Assembly: GCA_022822425.1 (NCBI GenBank)
Contig: JAJEBS010000306.1
Coordinates: 1 to 36,855, forward strand
DNA from: Gemmatimonadota bacterium
GTDB lineage: Bacteria; Gemmatimonadota; Gemmatimonadetes; Longimicrobiales; Gaopeijiaceae
Reading direction: 5' to 3'
DNA: 36,855 nt
Below the pieces are notes generated by a model. The model saw only the letters and a list, made by a program, of their open reading frames with translations. It was not told the DNA's origin and ran no database searches. Shown piece after piece: positions 1 to 8,360 of the stretch. The translations under genes were made by a program, and so were the position numbers. Each line of letters opens with the position of its first letter. Position 1 is the first letter of the stretch.

Positions 1-263
1 GTTCCCCGAAGCGCCCCGGGTCATGTTAGGCATCGGGCTTTCTGGCACCATAAGGAAAGACGACCTCTGCCCCCGCCCTCCTCTGACCTATAGTTTCAGT
101 CCGGCGGGGTGGCCAGCCCCGGATGGCCATGAGCTGTTAGGTTATGCCATCGGATGACGCGACATCCCGGTCCAACGCGGCCGGCGGCGCCCATCCGGCG
201 AGCAGGCTGACACCAGGAGCGGGCAGAGCCACCTGTCCCCCACCCCGGCAGCGGAGTGAAGTC
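1..263. other. Upstream region without a supported gene
   Basis: I see no convincing coding sequence here. An open frame continues upstream of the YbjN-like gene from about position 144, but its residues look like translated non-coding sequence and it lacks a good ribosome site. A TATAGT-like hexamer near 100 could be a -10 element for the YbjN-pspA operon, but no matching -35 is evident. Two similar short patches containing GTTAGG occur near 26 and 137; their meaning is unknown. Confidence 0.4.
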
Positions 264-683
264 ATGGTAAGTCGAGAGGATGTCGAGGGCTTCCTGATCC
301 GCATGGATCTGGACTATGAAGAGGTGGACGAGGGCATGTTCCTCGCACACGGCGACAATGGAGGCGCGGGCGTGGTGGTCCACCACTCCGATCCCGTGCT
401 GGTGCTGCGCCTCAAGATGATGGATCTTCCGGCAGAACCGGACGACGAGCTCGCCGGGCTGTACCGCACGCTGCTGGAACTCAACGTGACCGACATCGTG
501 CACGGCGCCTACGGAATCGAGGAGGAGGAGCTGATCCTCACCGACACCCTCGAACTGGAGAACCTGGACTTCACCGAACTGCAGGCCTCGATCGAGAGCC
601 TTCAGCTCGCGGCGTCGAGTCACATGGGCAGGATCCGCGAGCTTGCGCAGGCGAGCAGCGCACCGCAGGCGATGGAGGGCTGA
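264..683 (+). CDS. YbjN/CesT-like domain protein
   Basis: This small acidic protein of 139 residues resembles the YbjN (type III secretion chaperone-like) fold, whose members are often encoded beside PspA-type stress proteins. The assignment rests on its size, its alternating strand/helix pattern, the central VVVHHSDPVLVLRLKM strand and the acidic C-terminal half. The start at 264 is preceded by GGAGTGA at good spacing; an upstream in-frame ATG at 144 would add 40 residues of unlikely sequence. The stop lies four bases before the pspA start, so the two are probably cotranscribed and may act together in envelope stress. No catalytic motif is visible. The family assignment is from general resemblance only. 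Confidence 0.7.
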   Translation: MVSREDVEGFLIRMDLDYEEVDEGMFLAHGDNGGAGVVVHHSDPVLVLRLKMMDLPAEPDDELAGLYRTLLELNVTDIVHGAYGIEEEELILTDTLELENLDFTELQASIESLQLAASSHMGRIRELAQASSAPQAMEG

Positions 684-687
684 ACTC

Positions 688-1551
688 ATGGGAATCTTCC
701 AGAAGCTGTCGACGCTCATCAAGTCGAACATCAACGACCTGATCGCGAAGGCGGAAAACCCGGAGAAGATGCTCAACCAGATCATCCTCGACATGCGGGA
801 CCAGCTCGCCAAGGCGAAGCGCGATGTCGCGGGAGCGATCGCGGACGAGCGCAAGCTCGGAGCTCAGCTCGATGCCGAGGTCAAGCAGGCCCGGGCGTGG
901 CAGAAGCGGGCGGAGCTGGCCGTGAGGGAGGGCCGTGACGACCTCGCCATGCAGGCTCTGAGCCGACAGCAGGAACACACCCAGCGCGCGGGGGCGCTGG
1001 AGCAGACCTGGCGTGCGCAGAAAGAGGAGACGGAGAAGCTCAAGGCATCTCTTCGGACCCTGAACGACAAGATCGAGGAGGCGAAGCGCAAGCGGAACCT
1101 CCTGATCGCGAAGCAGAAGCGGGCTCAGGCGCAGAAGCGCATCCACGCCACCATGTCCGGGCTCTCCGACCAGTCGGCATTCGACGCGTTCAACCGCATG
1201 GCGGCCAAGATCGAGGACGAGGAGCGCCGCAGCCTCGCTCAGGCGGAGGTCAGCGAGGCACTGAGCGGAGATTCGCTCGAGGATGAATTCCTGAGGCTGG
1301 AGTCGGGCGGCGAGGGTGCCCCGCTGGACGATCGCCTGCTGGCCCTCAAGGCGCAGATGGGGCTGCTCCCGGGCGGAGCGCCCGAGGCTCCCCGGCAGCT
1401 CACCGCCGGTGAAGGGTCCAGCGACGCCCCTTCCGAGGAAGACGCGGAAGCCGAGGATTCCGACGCCGGGTCTTCGTCTTCGGTCGCGCCCATACAGGAG
1501 GCTCAGTTGCTCGAGGAGTTCGAGCGTCTCGGCCGAAACGACGGGTCGTGA
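688..1551 (+). CDS. pspA: PspA/IM30 family membrane-stress protein
   Basis: This is a phage-shock-protein-A/IM30/Vipp1 family member, a peripheral membrane protein that assembles into helical or ring oligomers and stabilises damaged inner membrane. The N-terminus MGIFQKLSTLIKSNIN is the typical amphipathic membrane-binding helix, followed by KAENPEKMLNQ and about 170 residues of charged coiled coil. The 287-residue length exceeds the usual 220-250. The extra part is an acidic, Ser/Glu/Asp/Pro-rich linker around residues 235-270, followed by a short C-terminal helix. GGAGG lies just upstream of the ATG at 688. It sits in an apparent operon between the YbjN-like gene and a transaminase gene that begins one base after its stop. 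Confidence 0.93.
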   Translation: MGIFQKLSTLIKSNINDLIAKAENPEKMLNQIILDMRDQLAKAKRDVAGAIADERKLGAQLDAEVKQARAWQKRAELAVREGRDDLAMQALSRQQEHTQRAGALEQTWRAQKEETEKLKASLRTLNDKIEEAKRKRNLLIAKQKRAQAQKRIHATMSGLSDQSAFDAFNRMAAKIEDEERRSLAQAEVSEALSGDSLEDEFLRLESGGEGAPLDDRLLALKAQMGLLPGGAPEAPRQLTAGEGSSDAPSEEDAEAEDSDAGSSSSVAPIQEAQLLEEFERLGRNDGS

Positions 1552-1552
1552 C

Positions 1553-2404
1553 GTGGACACCGTCTATCTGAACGGCGAGTACCTGCCGAGGGGCGAAGCC
1601 CGCGTCGCCGCGGACGACCGTGGCTTTCTCCTGTCCGACGGCATCTACGAGGTCACCCCCGCATACGGGGGACGCTTCTTTCGCGGGGATCGACACCTGG
1701 CGCGCATGACGCGTGGCCTGGCGGCCCTGCGCATCGACTACGACACAGGCCGGCTGCCCGCAGTCAAGCAGCGGCTGCTGGAGCTGAACGGCCTTGCCGA
1801 CGCCGACTTCGCCTACGTCTACATGCAGGTGACGCGGGGCACGGCTCCCCGCACCCACTACTTCCCGCCGCACGCCGTGCGGCCCACCGTGTACGCGTAT
1901 GCACGCCCGCACCAGCGGCCTTCCAGCGAGACCTGGGAGCGAGGCTACCGGGCCATCACCGCACCGGACCGGCGCTGGGCCCGGGTCGACATCAAGAGCA
2001 TCGCCCTGCTGCCCAACGTCCTGGCCATGCAGTCGGCGGTGGACGCCGGGGTGGACGACGTCATCCTGGTGCGCGACGGGGTCGCCATCGAAGGCGCCCA
2101 CAGCAACTTCTTCGCGGTGAGCGGCGGTGCGCTGGTGACCCACCCGGCCACCCACCAGATCCTGCACGGCATCACCCGCGAGTACGTGCTCGAGCTGGCG
2201 GCCGGACTGGGAATCCCGGTCGAGTTGCGCCCCCTCGCGGTGGAGGAACTTGCATCCGCGAGCGAGGCGTTCCTGACGGGCACCACCACGGAGGTTCATC
2301 CCATCGTGGAGATCGACGGTCAGCCGGTCGGCGATGGAAGGGTGGGGCCGGTGGCGAAGCGGCTGTCGGGTGCTTTTCGCGAGGGGTTGCCGGGGGCCGC
2401 GTAG
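1553..2404 (+). CDS. dat: D-amino-acid transaminase (PLP fold type IV)
   Basis: This 283-residue enzyme belongs to the class IV PLP aminotransferases. The closest match I recognise is D-alanine aminotransferase, which interconverts D-alanine and D-glutamate for peptidoglycan precursors. Visible signatures are the N-terminal DDRGFLLSDGIYEV, the Schiff-base lysine in DIKSIALLPN (about K148), the EGAHSNFF cofactor-binding segment (E180) and the later TGTTTEVHPI. A GTG start at 1553 puts the N-terminus exactly where the family begins; it lies one base past the pspA stop, suggesting translational coupling because no strong ribosome site precedes it. Branched-chain aminotransferase or aminodeoxychorismate lyase are less likely alternatives. 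Confidence 0.85.
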   Translation: MDTVYLNGEYLPRGEARVAADDRGFLLSDGIYEVTPAYGGRFFRGDRHLARMTRGLAALRIDYDTGRLPAVKQRLLELNGLADADFAYVYMQVTRGTAPRTHYFPPHAVRPTVYAYARPHQRPSSETWERGYRAITAPDRRWARVDIKSIALLPNVLAMQSAVDAGVDDVILVRDGVAIEGAHSNFFAVSGGALVTHPATHQILHGITREYVLELAAGLGIPVELRPLAVEELASASEAFLTGTTTEVHPIVEIDGQPVGDGRVGPVAKRLSGAFREGLPGAA

Positions 2405-2459
2405 GAAGAACCGCGAGAGGCCTGCGGGCGCGGGCCCCGTAGAGGAAGCTCCCCGTTGT

Positions 2460-2744
2460 CTAGGGCAGGGGTTCGCCCACCGCCACCACGGCGCCTTCGG
2501 GCACCAGGTGCAGATCGTCCTCGATCAGGTGGGTGGCTTCCGCGAGCACGATCACGATGCGTTCGGCCTCGAGGCCCTCGTCGTGCCCGGGGATCGAGTG
2601 GTAGTCGTCGCTCGGCGCATGCATCACCACCCGCCCCCGCCTGAGCGAGCGGTCCGCGCAGGTGCCCACCAGGCGGACGGTGGCCCACCCCGGGCGGGGG
2701 CTCCAGGCGACGTTTCGCGGCGTGTAGATTCGTTGCTCGTCCAT
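2460..2744 (-). CDS. Hypothetical protein, 94 residues
   Basis: I do not recognise this protein. It is 94 residues, soluble, and starts MDEQRIYTPRNVAWSPRPGW. GGAG precedes the ATG by seven bases, which supports a real gene. The sequence VVMHAPSDDYHSIPGHDEGL and the alternating hydrophobic stretch that follows suggest a small beta-rich domain. It lies 28 bases downstream of another minus-strand unknown gene, so the two may form an operon, and it converges on the transaminase gene. No signal peptide or membrane segment is visible. Confidence 0.6.
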   Translation of the reverse strand: MDEQRIYTPRNVAWSPRPGWATVRLVGTCADRSLRRGRVVMHAPSDDYHSIPGHDEGLEAERIVIVLAEATHLIEDDLHLVPEGAVVAVGEPLP

Positions 2745-2772
2745 TTCCGACTCCGCTGGATGCGGTGGCAGC

Positions 2773-3234
2773 CTAACCTTCCCTCATGGTGGAACGTCCG
2801 TCAACCAGCAGGTCGCGGGTCGCCTGCTGCGCCGGCGACGGATCGCGCGGTTGAGCCACCAGCAGGGCGCGCCCCCTCCCTCCCCTGGGCAGGTGCAGCA
2901 CCAGCGCCTCCGGATCGGCCGGAGTCGCGTATTCGCGCGCCAGACCGGTCCGGTCGATGGCGACGGTTCGTCCCGGGCACGTAAGCCCCGCGATCGTGCG
3001 GCTGTACTCGACCCAGGCGGTGAGGGGCTCTTCGCCCGCGGCGACCGACGGGATCAGCCGGTCGCGATAGTGGCCGACCGCCCGCTCGAAGGCCGCCGCA
3101 TCGACGCTCTTGAGTTCCCGCAGGCGCTCCCTGCACACGGCCCGCGGGTCGCGCGCCCCCGTCTTCGCGAGCGTGGCTTCCAGGCGCTGGTCGGCCAGGG
3201 CCTGCGGGTCTTCGGTCTGGTTGCTGCTGGTCAT
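2773..3234 (-). CDS. Hypothetical protein, 153 residues
   Basis: I do not recognise this protein. It has 153 residues, with a helical, charged N-terminal half (about residues 1-75, containing RERLRELKSVDAAAFERAV) and a C-terminal half with short hydrophobic strands ending GRGRALLVAQP. GAGGG is placed before the ATG. It is the first gene of a probable two-gene minus-strand unit and is divergent from the phosphoribosyltransferase gene across about 200 bases. No signal peptide, membrane segment or catalytic motif is evident. Confidence 0.6.
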   Translation of the reverse strand: MTSSNQTEDPQALADQRLEATLAKTGARDPRAVCRERLRELKSVDAAAFERAVGHYRDRLIPSVAAGEEPLTAWVEYSRTIAGLTCPGRTVAIDRTGLAREYATPADPEALVLHLPRGGRGRALLVAQPRDPSPAQQATRDLLVDGRSTMREG

Positions 3235-3435
3235 CTGCCCTCGGCTCCGGCTGGATGTCGCGCGACCCCGCCGGTCGCAGGATGCCGGTTGCCAGCCCGG
3301 TACGCGACAAGCGGGTCGCTCGGTGGCGTGGCCCGTCGACTATTCCTAACTTCTTCTGCCCTGAACCGCGCCGGGGTGCACGTCCGGCGCGTCCCGGACG
3401 CACCTCATCCTCGAATCCAATCACATGGGGCCGAC

Positions 3436-3975
3436 ATGCCATCCAGATACAACCAGCCCCGCTTCTCGGATCCGACCGGAGATTACCTGGAGGTGTCCTG
3501 GGAGATGTTCGGGGAGCTGTGCCGGGCGCTCGCACTCAAGGTAGCGCGCGAACACAAGCCCGACCTGGTCGTCGGCATCGCGCGCGCGGGGGTCATTCCG
3601 GGCGCCATCGTCGCTTCCATGCTGCGTCTCGATTTCCACTCGATGAAGATCTCGCGCCGGGGGGCCGACAACTCGATCCGCGAGCGCCCCGAGGTGCTCG
3701 ACGCGGCGCCCCGCGTTGCCGCCGGCCGCCGGGTGCTGCTCGTGGACGAGATCACCACTTCCGGGGAAACCCTGCGACTGGGGCTCGCGGCCGTGCGCGA
3801 CGTCGGGCCCGCCGAAGTCCGTACCGCGACCTGCTTCGCGCGGCCACGGGGCTACAAGCCCGATTATTTTGCGCTGGAGACCGGTTCCACCGTAATATTC
3901 CCGTGGGACAGGAAGATCTTTCAGGATCAGCAGTTCGTCGTGAATCCGAGGTACGAGAGCGTACTGGACGAATAG
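3436..3975 (+). CDS. Phosphoribosyltransferase (type I PRT fold)
   Basis: This 179-residue enzyme carries the PRPP-binding loop of type I phosphoribosyltransferases, VLLVDEITTSGETL (about residues 100-113), and the upstream VVGIARAGVIPGAIVA segment typical of the purine-salvage xanthine/hypoxanthine/guanine group. These enzymes transfer phosphoribose from PRPP to a base in the cytoplasm. The small size and the DYFALETG and IFPWDR motifs near the C-terminus match archaeal-style Hpt/Xpt-like proteins, but the actual base cannot be read from sequence. The ATG at 3436 gives the expected length; a longer upstream open frame is not protein-like. The ribosome site is weak (GGGG five bases before the ATG). 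Confidence 0.85.
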   Translation: MPSRYNQPRFSDPTGDYLEVSWEMFGELCRALALKVAREHKPDLVVGIARAGVIPGAIVASMLRLDFHSMKISRRGADNSIRERPEVLDAAPRVAAGRRVLLVDEITTSGETLRLGLAAVRDVGPAEVRTATCFARPRGYKPDYFALETGSTVIFPWDRKIFQDQQFVVNPRYESVLDE

Positions 3976-4037
3976 AATTGCATGCCGCCCGCTCCCCCGG
4001 AGCGCCACCGCTCGACGATGCCCGACAGGAGGAAGAC

Positions 4038-5378
4038 ATGACCATCTCCCGGTACTCCGGCCGCACGCTGCTGCCTGCCCTGCTGTGCGCCGCCCTGCTG
4101 GTTCCCGGCGCGCTTGCGGCGCAGTCGGCCAACGGGGACGAACCGGAAATCACCTTCACGCGCGACATCGCCCCGATCGTGCAGGAGAACTGCCAGATCT
4201 GCCATCGGGAGTCGTCGGTGGCACCGATGTCGTTCGTGACCTACCGGGATGTGCGCCGCTACGCCCGCCGCATCCGCGAGCAGGTATCGCGCCGCCTCAT
4301 GCCGCCCTACCACCTCGACGTGGGCGTGGGCATCCAGGACATCAAGGACGACTGGCGCCTGGAGCAGGAGGACATCGAGACCATCGTCGCCTGGGTGGAC
4401 GCGGGCTCGCCCGAGGGCGACCCGGCGGACATGCCGCCCGCGGTGGAGTGGCCCGACAGGCAGATGTGGCAGCTGGAGCACATCCTCGGCCCGCCCGACC
4501 ACGTCATCAAGTCGAAGCCCTTTTCGGTTCCGGCCGAGGGCGGCGACACCTGGTGGCGCCCGCGGGTCCCGACCGGGCTGGGCGAGGACCGCTGGGTGCG
4601 CGCGTTCGAGACCCGTCCCTCCTTCCCCGCCGGCCGGCAGGTGGTGCACCACGCCATCCCGCGGCTCCTGAGGCTCGACGACGAAGGGGAGTTCCAGCGC
4701 ATCGCCAGCCTCTCCGAGTACGCCATGGGCAAGGTTGGCGAGATCGTCCCCGTCGACGCCGGGCGCCTGCTCAAGGCGAACGACCTGATCGAGTGGGACG
4801 CCCACTACTACCCGATGGGCTACGAGGTGCCGGACGATGAAGTCGAGCTGGGCATCTGGTTCCACGAGGAGGGGTACACGCCCGAATTCGAGCAGGACCT
4901 GCGCCTCTATCCCCTGCGCGGCGACATCGCCCTGGCGCCGGGCGGCACCGCGATGACCCAGGGCTTCCAGCGGTGGGACCATCCGGTTCGCCTCGACAGT
5001 TTCCAGCCCCACGGGCACGTGCACCTGCACGCCATGTCGATCCGGGCGATCTATCCGGACGGCCGGGAAGAACTGATCAGCATGGTGACCGACTTCAACG
5101 CCCGCTGGCACCACAGCTACATCTACGGCGACGATTCGGCTCCCCTCCTCCCCGAGGGCACCGTGCTGGTCATGACGGGCTGGTACGATAACACCGAGAA
5201 CAACCCGCTCAACCCGGATCCGGAGATCTGGTACGCGCGCGGCAGCCGCACGACCGACGAGATGTCGCACGCGTGGCTCGCCGTTACCCATCTGACGGAC
5301 GAGGGCTACGAGCGCCTCGTCGAGGAGCGGGAAGCCAAGGCGCGGGTGGTGAGCGACGGCAGCAGCGGATCGCGTTGA
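4038..5378 (+). CDS. Exported cytochrome c fused to PHM-like copper domain
   Basis: This 446-residue exported protein has a signal peptide (cleavage near ALAAQ, about residue 28), a mono-heme c site NCQICHRE (C52, C55, H56), and then a domain resembling the type II copper ascorbate-dependent monooxygenases (PHM/DBH fold). Candidate copper ligands are the HH pair at H204-H205, H256 in DAHYYPMG, the HGHVHLHA cluster (H325-H331) and M409 in DEMSHAW, an order that matches CuA (HH...H) and CuB (HxH...M) of PHM. A natural reading is that the fused heme supplies electrons to the copper site. The substrate is unknown. GGAGG precedes the ATG. Two further exported proteins follow. Confidence 0.85.
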   Translation: MTISRYSGRTLLPALLCAALLVPGALAAQSANGDEPEITFTRDIAPIVQENCQICHRESSVAPMSFVTYRDVRRYARRIREQVSRRLMPPYHLDVGVGIQDIKDDWRLEQEDIETIVAWVDAGSPEGDPADMPPAVEWPDRQMWQLEHILGPPDHVIKSKPFSVPAEGGDTWWRPRVPTGLGEDRWVRAFETRPSFPAGRQVVHHAIPRLLRLDDEGEFQRIASLSEYAMGKVGEIVPVDAGRLLKANDLIEWDAHYYPMGYEVPDDEVELGIWFHEEGYTPEFEQDLRLYPLRGDIALAPGGTAMTQGFQRWDHPVRLDSFQPHGHVHLHAMSIRAIYPDGREELISMVTDFNARWHHSYIYGDDSAPLLPEGTVLVMTGWYDNTENNPLNPDPEIWYARGSRTTDEMSHAWLAVTHLTDEGYERLVEEREAKARVVSDGSSGSR

Positions 5379-5442
5379 CGAACCCCGGCCGACTCCGCGC
5401 CCTCGTCCAATGGGGTCGCCGGGCACGGCCGACAGATGAAGC

Positions 5443-5476
5443 GAAGGAGCTCACCGCGCATGTGGGGGGCTCCTTC
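5443..5476 (+). terminator. Hairpin after the cytochrome/copper gene
   Basis: A perfect eight-base inverted repeat (gaaggagc at 5443-5450, gctccttc at 5469-5476) encloses a loop that contains a further CAC/GTG pairing. It sits in the 157-base gap between two plus-strand genes, where a terminator or a stabilising mRNA hairpin would be expected. No T-tract follows, so it is not a classical intrinsic terminator. Confidence 0.5.
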
Positions 5477-5535
5477 CCATTGTGGCTTAATCCGCATCGT
5501 ACCCGACCGTGTCCAGTCGATTCTCAGAGAGAGAC

Positions 5536-6408
5536 ATGAAGAGACTTCAACTCAGATACGGCGCAGCCGTGGCGCTCGCCGTCGCCGCAGCGGTTCCCCT
5601 CGGCGCCCAGCAGGTGCAGCGGCTGCCGCTCGCGCCCATCCCGCCGAGAGGCGAGCCGGTGGCCCCCTTCTTCGAGGGCTGGTACCGGAATGACGACGGC
5701 ACCTTCACCTTCTCCTACGGCTTCTTCAATCTGAACACGGAAGAGATCCTCGATATTCCGCTCGGCCCCGAGAACTTCATAGAGCCGGCCGAGTTCGACG
5801 GTGACCAGCCCACCCACTTCCCGGTGCGGCCGCGGCGCGACCGCGGGGTCTTCTCGGTGACCGTGCCGGAGAGCTACGCGGACACCAGCCGGCGGGTGGT
5901 GTGGACCATCACGAGCAACGGCGTGACCTACTCGACGCCCGCCCGGGTGGGGATCGATGCGCTCCAGCTCGACTACGGGCCGCGCGCGATGGGGTCGGTG
6001 CCGCCGCTGGTGCGGTTCGGAGACGACGGAGAGGTGGGCCAGCATGTCCAGGGCGCGCATTCGGAACCGCGCACCGCGGCCGTGGGCGAGCCGCTCTCGA
6101 TTACGCTGTGGACGTCGGAGGTGTCGGAACGGGCCCCGGACGACCTCGTCAACACGGATGTGGAGGTGCGGGTCACCTGGTTCAAGCACCAGGGGCCGGC
6201 CGACGAAGTGATCTTCGAGCCCCGGCAGATCACGGTTCCCGGCACCGGAGATGCCACCACCCTGGCGACCTTCACTGCGCCCGGCGAATACCTGCTGCGC
6301 GCGCGCGTCGACAACTTCGGCGCCAACGACAGCTCGGGGGGCGACCAGTGCTGCTGGAGCAACGGCTACGTGACCGTGACCGTGACCGACCCCGCCGGGA
6401 TGCGATGA
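5536..6408 (+). CDS. Exported protein of unknown function
   Basis: This 290-residue protein has a clear signal peptide (MKRLQLRYGAAVALAVAAA, cleavage near LGAQQ) and is otherwise not recognised. The mature part is rich in beta-strand pattern and aromatic residues (FFEGWYRNDDGTFTFSYGFF near residue 45; a late Ig-like stretch with TFTAPGEYLLRARV). Two adjacent cysteines occur near the C-terminus (DQCCWSNGY). The ATG at 5536 begins the signal peptide, and a GA-rich stretch lies just upstream. The gene overlaps the MORN-repeat gene by four bases (ATGA) and follows the cytochrome/copper fusion, so the three may form one secreted module. Confidence 0.75.
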   Translation: MKRLQLRYGAAVALAVAAAVPLGAQQVQRLPLAPIPPRGEPVAPFFEGWYRNDDGTFTFSYGFFNLNTEEILDIPLGPENFIEPAEFDGDQPTHFPVRPRRDRGVFSVTVPESYADTSRRVVWTITSNGVTYSTPARVGIDALQLDYGPRAMGSVPPLVRFGDDGEVGQHVQGAHSEPRTAAVGEPLSITLWTSEVSERAPDDLVNTDVEVRVTWFKHQGPADEVIFEPRQITVPGTGDATTLATFTAPGEYLLRARVDNFGANDSSGGDQCCWSNGYVTVTVTDPAGMR

Positions 6409-6896
6409 AGCTGCTCGGCTTCCTGGCCGTCGCGGCGGCGGGCGCGGCCTCCGCCGCAACCCCGGCTGCGCCGCAGGAAGCGATGAGCCTCGCCCGCCTC
6501 ATCGAGCGCGCGGGCGTCTACCTCGAACCGGGCACCCTCGAGCCCTTCAGCGGCCCGGTGGTGCGCATGTGGACGCCGGACATCGTTCGCGAACGCGGCA
6601 CCCTCGTCGACGGCCGCTGGACCGGCGTGCGCGAGTGGTTCCATCAGAGCGGCCGCCTCTCCGGCCGGGAGACCTGGCGGGACGGCGTCCTGCACGGCCC
6701 CGCGGAGATGTACTTCAAGTCCGGACTGCTCTCCGTGCGCGAGAACTACGCCGACGGCGAACTCGACGGAGCCTACGAGTCGTACTGGACGCGCGGCGCG
6801 CTGGCCGAGCGGGGCGCCTGGCGGTCGGGCAGGCCGTGCGGCGAGTGGACCAGCTTCGGCCGTTCGGTCGTCTTCCCCTCCTGCTCGCAACCGTAG
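6405..6896 (+). CDS. Exported MORN-repeat (MORN_2) protein
   Basis: This 163-residue protein begins with a signal peptide (MKLLGFLAVAAAGAASAA). It then carries about three to four short repeats of the MORN_2/YwqK type, visible as GVREWFHQSGRLSGRETW, HGPAEMYFKSGLLSVREN and GAYESYWTRGALAERGAW. Such repeats form beta-hairpin sheets and usually mediate binding rather than catalysis. Two cysteines near the end (RPCGEW and FPSCSQ) could form a disulfide. The start overlaps the previous stop (ATGA), indicating translational coupling. It converges on rho with a 23-base gap. Confidence 0.8.
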   Translation: MKLLGFLAVAAAGAASAATPAAPQEAMSLARLIERAGVYLEPGTLEPFSGPVVRMWTPDIVRERGTLVDGRWTGVREWFHQSGRLSGRETWRDGVLHGPAEMYFKSGLLSVRENYADGELDGAYESYWTRGALAERGAWRSGRPCGEWTSFGRSVVFPSCSQP

Positions 6897-6919
6897 GGTC
6901 GGCCCACCTTCCGAGCCGG

Positions 6920-8170
6920 CTACGCCGCGTGCATGGAATCCAGGAACTCCTGGTTGGTCTCCGTGCGGTTCATCCGTTCGATCAGGAACTGGATGGCCTC
7001 GGAAACCGGCATGTCGGAGAGGAAGTTGCGCAGCAGGTACACCCGGTTGCGCTCGGTTTCGGTCAGCAGCAGCTCTTCCTTGCGGGTGCCGGAACGGTTG
7101 ATGTCGATGGCCGGGAAGACGCGCTTGTCGGCGATGTTGCGGTCGAGCACCAGCTCCATGTTGCCGGTGCCCTTGAACTCCTCGAAGATCACCTCGTCCA
7201 TGCGGCTTCCGGTCTCGATCAGGGCGGTGGCGATGATCGTGAACGACCCTCCGCCCTCGATATTGCGCGCGGCTCCGAAGAATCTCTTCGGTTTGTGCAG
7301 CGCGTTGGAGTCCACGCCTCCCGACAGGATCTTCCCCGAGTGCGGCACGGTGATGTTGTAGGCGCGCGCGAGGCGCGTGATCGAGTCCAGCAGGATCACG
7401 ACATCCTTGCCCTGCTCGACCAGCCGCTTGGCCTTCTCCAGCACCATTTCCGCAACTTGCGTGTGCCGGTCCGCCGACTCGTCGAAGGTTGAGGCGATCA
7501 CCTCGGCGTCGACGTTCTCCTCCATGTCGGTGACTTCTTCGGGCCGCTCATCGATGAGCAGCACGATGAGGTGCACCTCCGGGTGATTCTCGCTGATCGA
7601 GTTGGCCACCTTCTGCAGCAGCATGGTCTTCCCCGCCTTGGGCGGGGATGTGATCAGCCCGCGCTGTCCCTTGCCGATGGGGGCGACGAGGTCCACCACG
7701 CGCGTGGAGATGTCGCGCCTGGAGCACTCCAGCCGCAGGCGCTCGTCGGGATAGCGCGGGCGCAGGTTGTCGAACGTCATCCGATGCCGGGCCTTGTCGG
7801 GCGGCTCGAAGTTGACGTTCTCCACCTTGAGCAGCGCCAGGTAGCGCTCACCCTCCTTGGGGGGACGCACCTGACCCAGGATGGTGTCGCCGGTGCGCAG
7901 ATCGAATCGCTTGATCTGCGAAGGACTCACGTAGATGTCATCGGGGCCGTAGAGGTAGTTCCAGCTCTGCGAACGCAGGAATCCGTAGCCTTCGGGGAGG
8001 ATTTCGAGCACGCCTTCTCCGCGAAGCACGACATCGCTGTCGAGAAGCTTGTGCTCGATGCGGAAGATGAGATCCTGCTTGCGCAGCCCGGAGTAGTTCG
8101 GGATGCGCAGTTCGCTGGCCAGTTCGTGGAGCTCGCTGACCTTCTTGCTCTTGAGTTCGGCGATGTCCAA
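6920..8170 (-). CDS. rho: Transcription termination factor Rho
   Basis: Rho is the hexameric RNA-dependent ATPase that ends transcription at many sites. The 416-residue protein shows the N-terminal Rho_N helices ([17 protein letters not shown]), the cold-shock-like RNA-binding domain ([15 protein letters not shown]), Walker A ([11 protein letters not shown]), Walker B ([16 protein letters not shown]) and the secondary RNA-binding loop region near [20 protein letters not shown] chose the TTG at 8170, giving a DIAELK start as in many homologues, with GGAG six bases upstream. A GTG at 8212 would add 14 Pro-rich residues and lacks a ribosome site. Rho commonly attenuates its own leader; about 190 bases separate it from the divergent small gene. 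Confidence 0.96.
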   Translation of the reverse strand: MDIAELKSKKVSELHELASELRIPNYSGLRKQDLIFRIEHKLLDSDVVLRGEGVLEILPEGYGFLRSQSWNYLYGPDDIYVSPSQIKRFDLRTGDTILGQVRPPKEGERYLALLKVENVNFEPPDKARHRMTFDNLRPRYPDERLRLECSRRDISTRVVDLVAPIGKGQRGLITSPPKAGKTMLLQKVANSISENHPEVHLIVLLIDERPEEVTDMEENVDAEVIASTFDESADRHTQVAEMVLEKAKRLVEQGKDVVILLDSITRLARAYNITVPHSGKILSGGVDSNALHKPKRFFGAARNIEGGGSFTIIATALIETGSRMDEVIFEEFKGTGNMELVLDRNIADKRVFPAIDINRSGTRKEELLLTETERNRVYLLRNFLSDMPVSEAIQFLIERMNRTETNQEFLDSMHAA

Positions 8171-8360
8171 GGGGAACTCCGATGGGAAAGGCGGAGGGCG
8201 CGGGCCGTGCACACGGCGGCGCTGGCGGGATGGCGTGGAGCGGGGTGTGGGCGGGAGCGGAGCGGGATGCGGCGGGACGCTTGTGGCGGGGCTTGCATCC
8301 CTGGTGGGTCGCCGGGATGTTAAGCGGGTCGTTTCAGGGGGTCAAGGGATCGGAGGTGGC

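Noticed and set aside
2334-2984. Plus-strand open frame spanning the end of the transaminase gene and the two small minus-strand genes.
   Set aside because: It lacks a ribosome site and protein-like composition; the minus-strand frames are better supported.
3927-5426. Minus-strand open frame of about 500 codons opposite the cytochrome/copper gene.
   Set aside because: The plus strand carries a signal peptide, heme site and copper ligands; the minus product does not resemble a protein.
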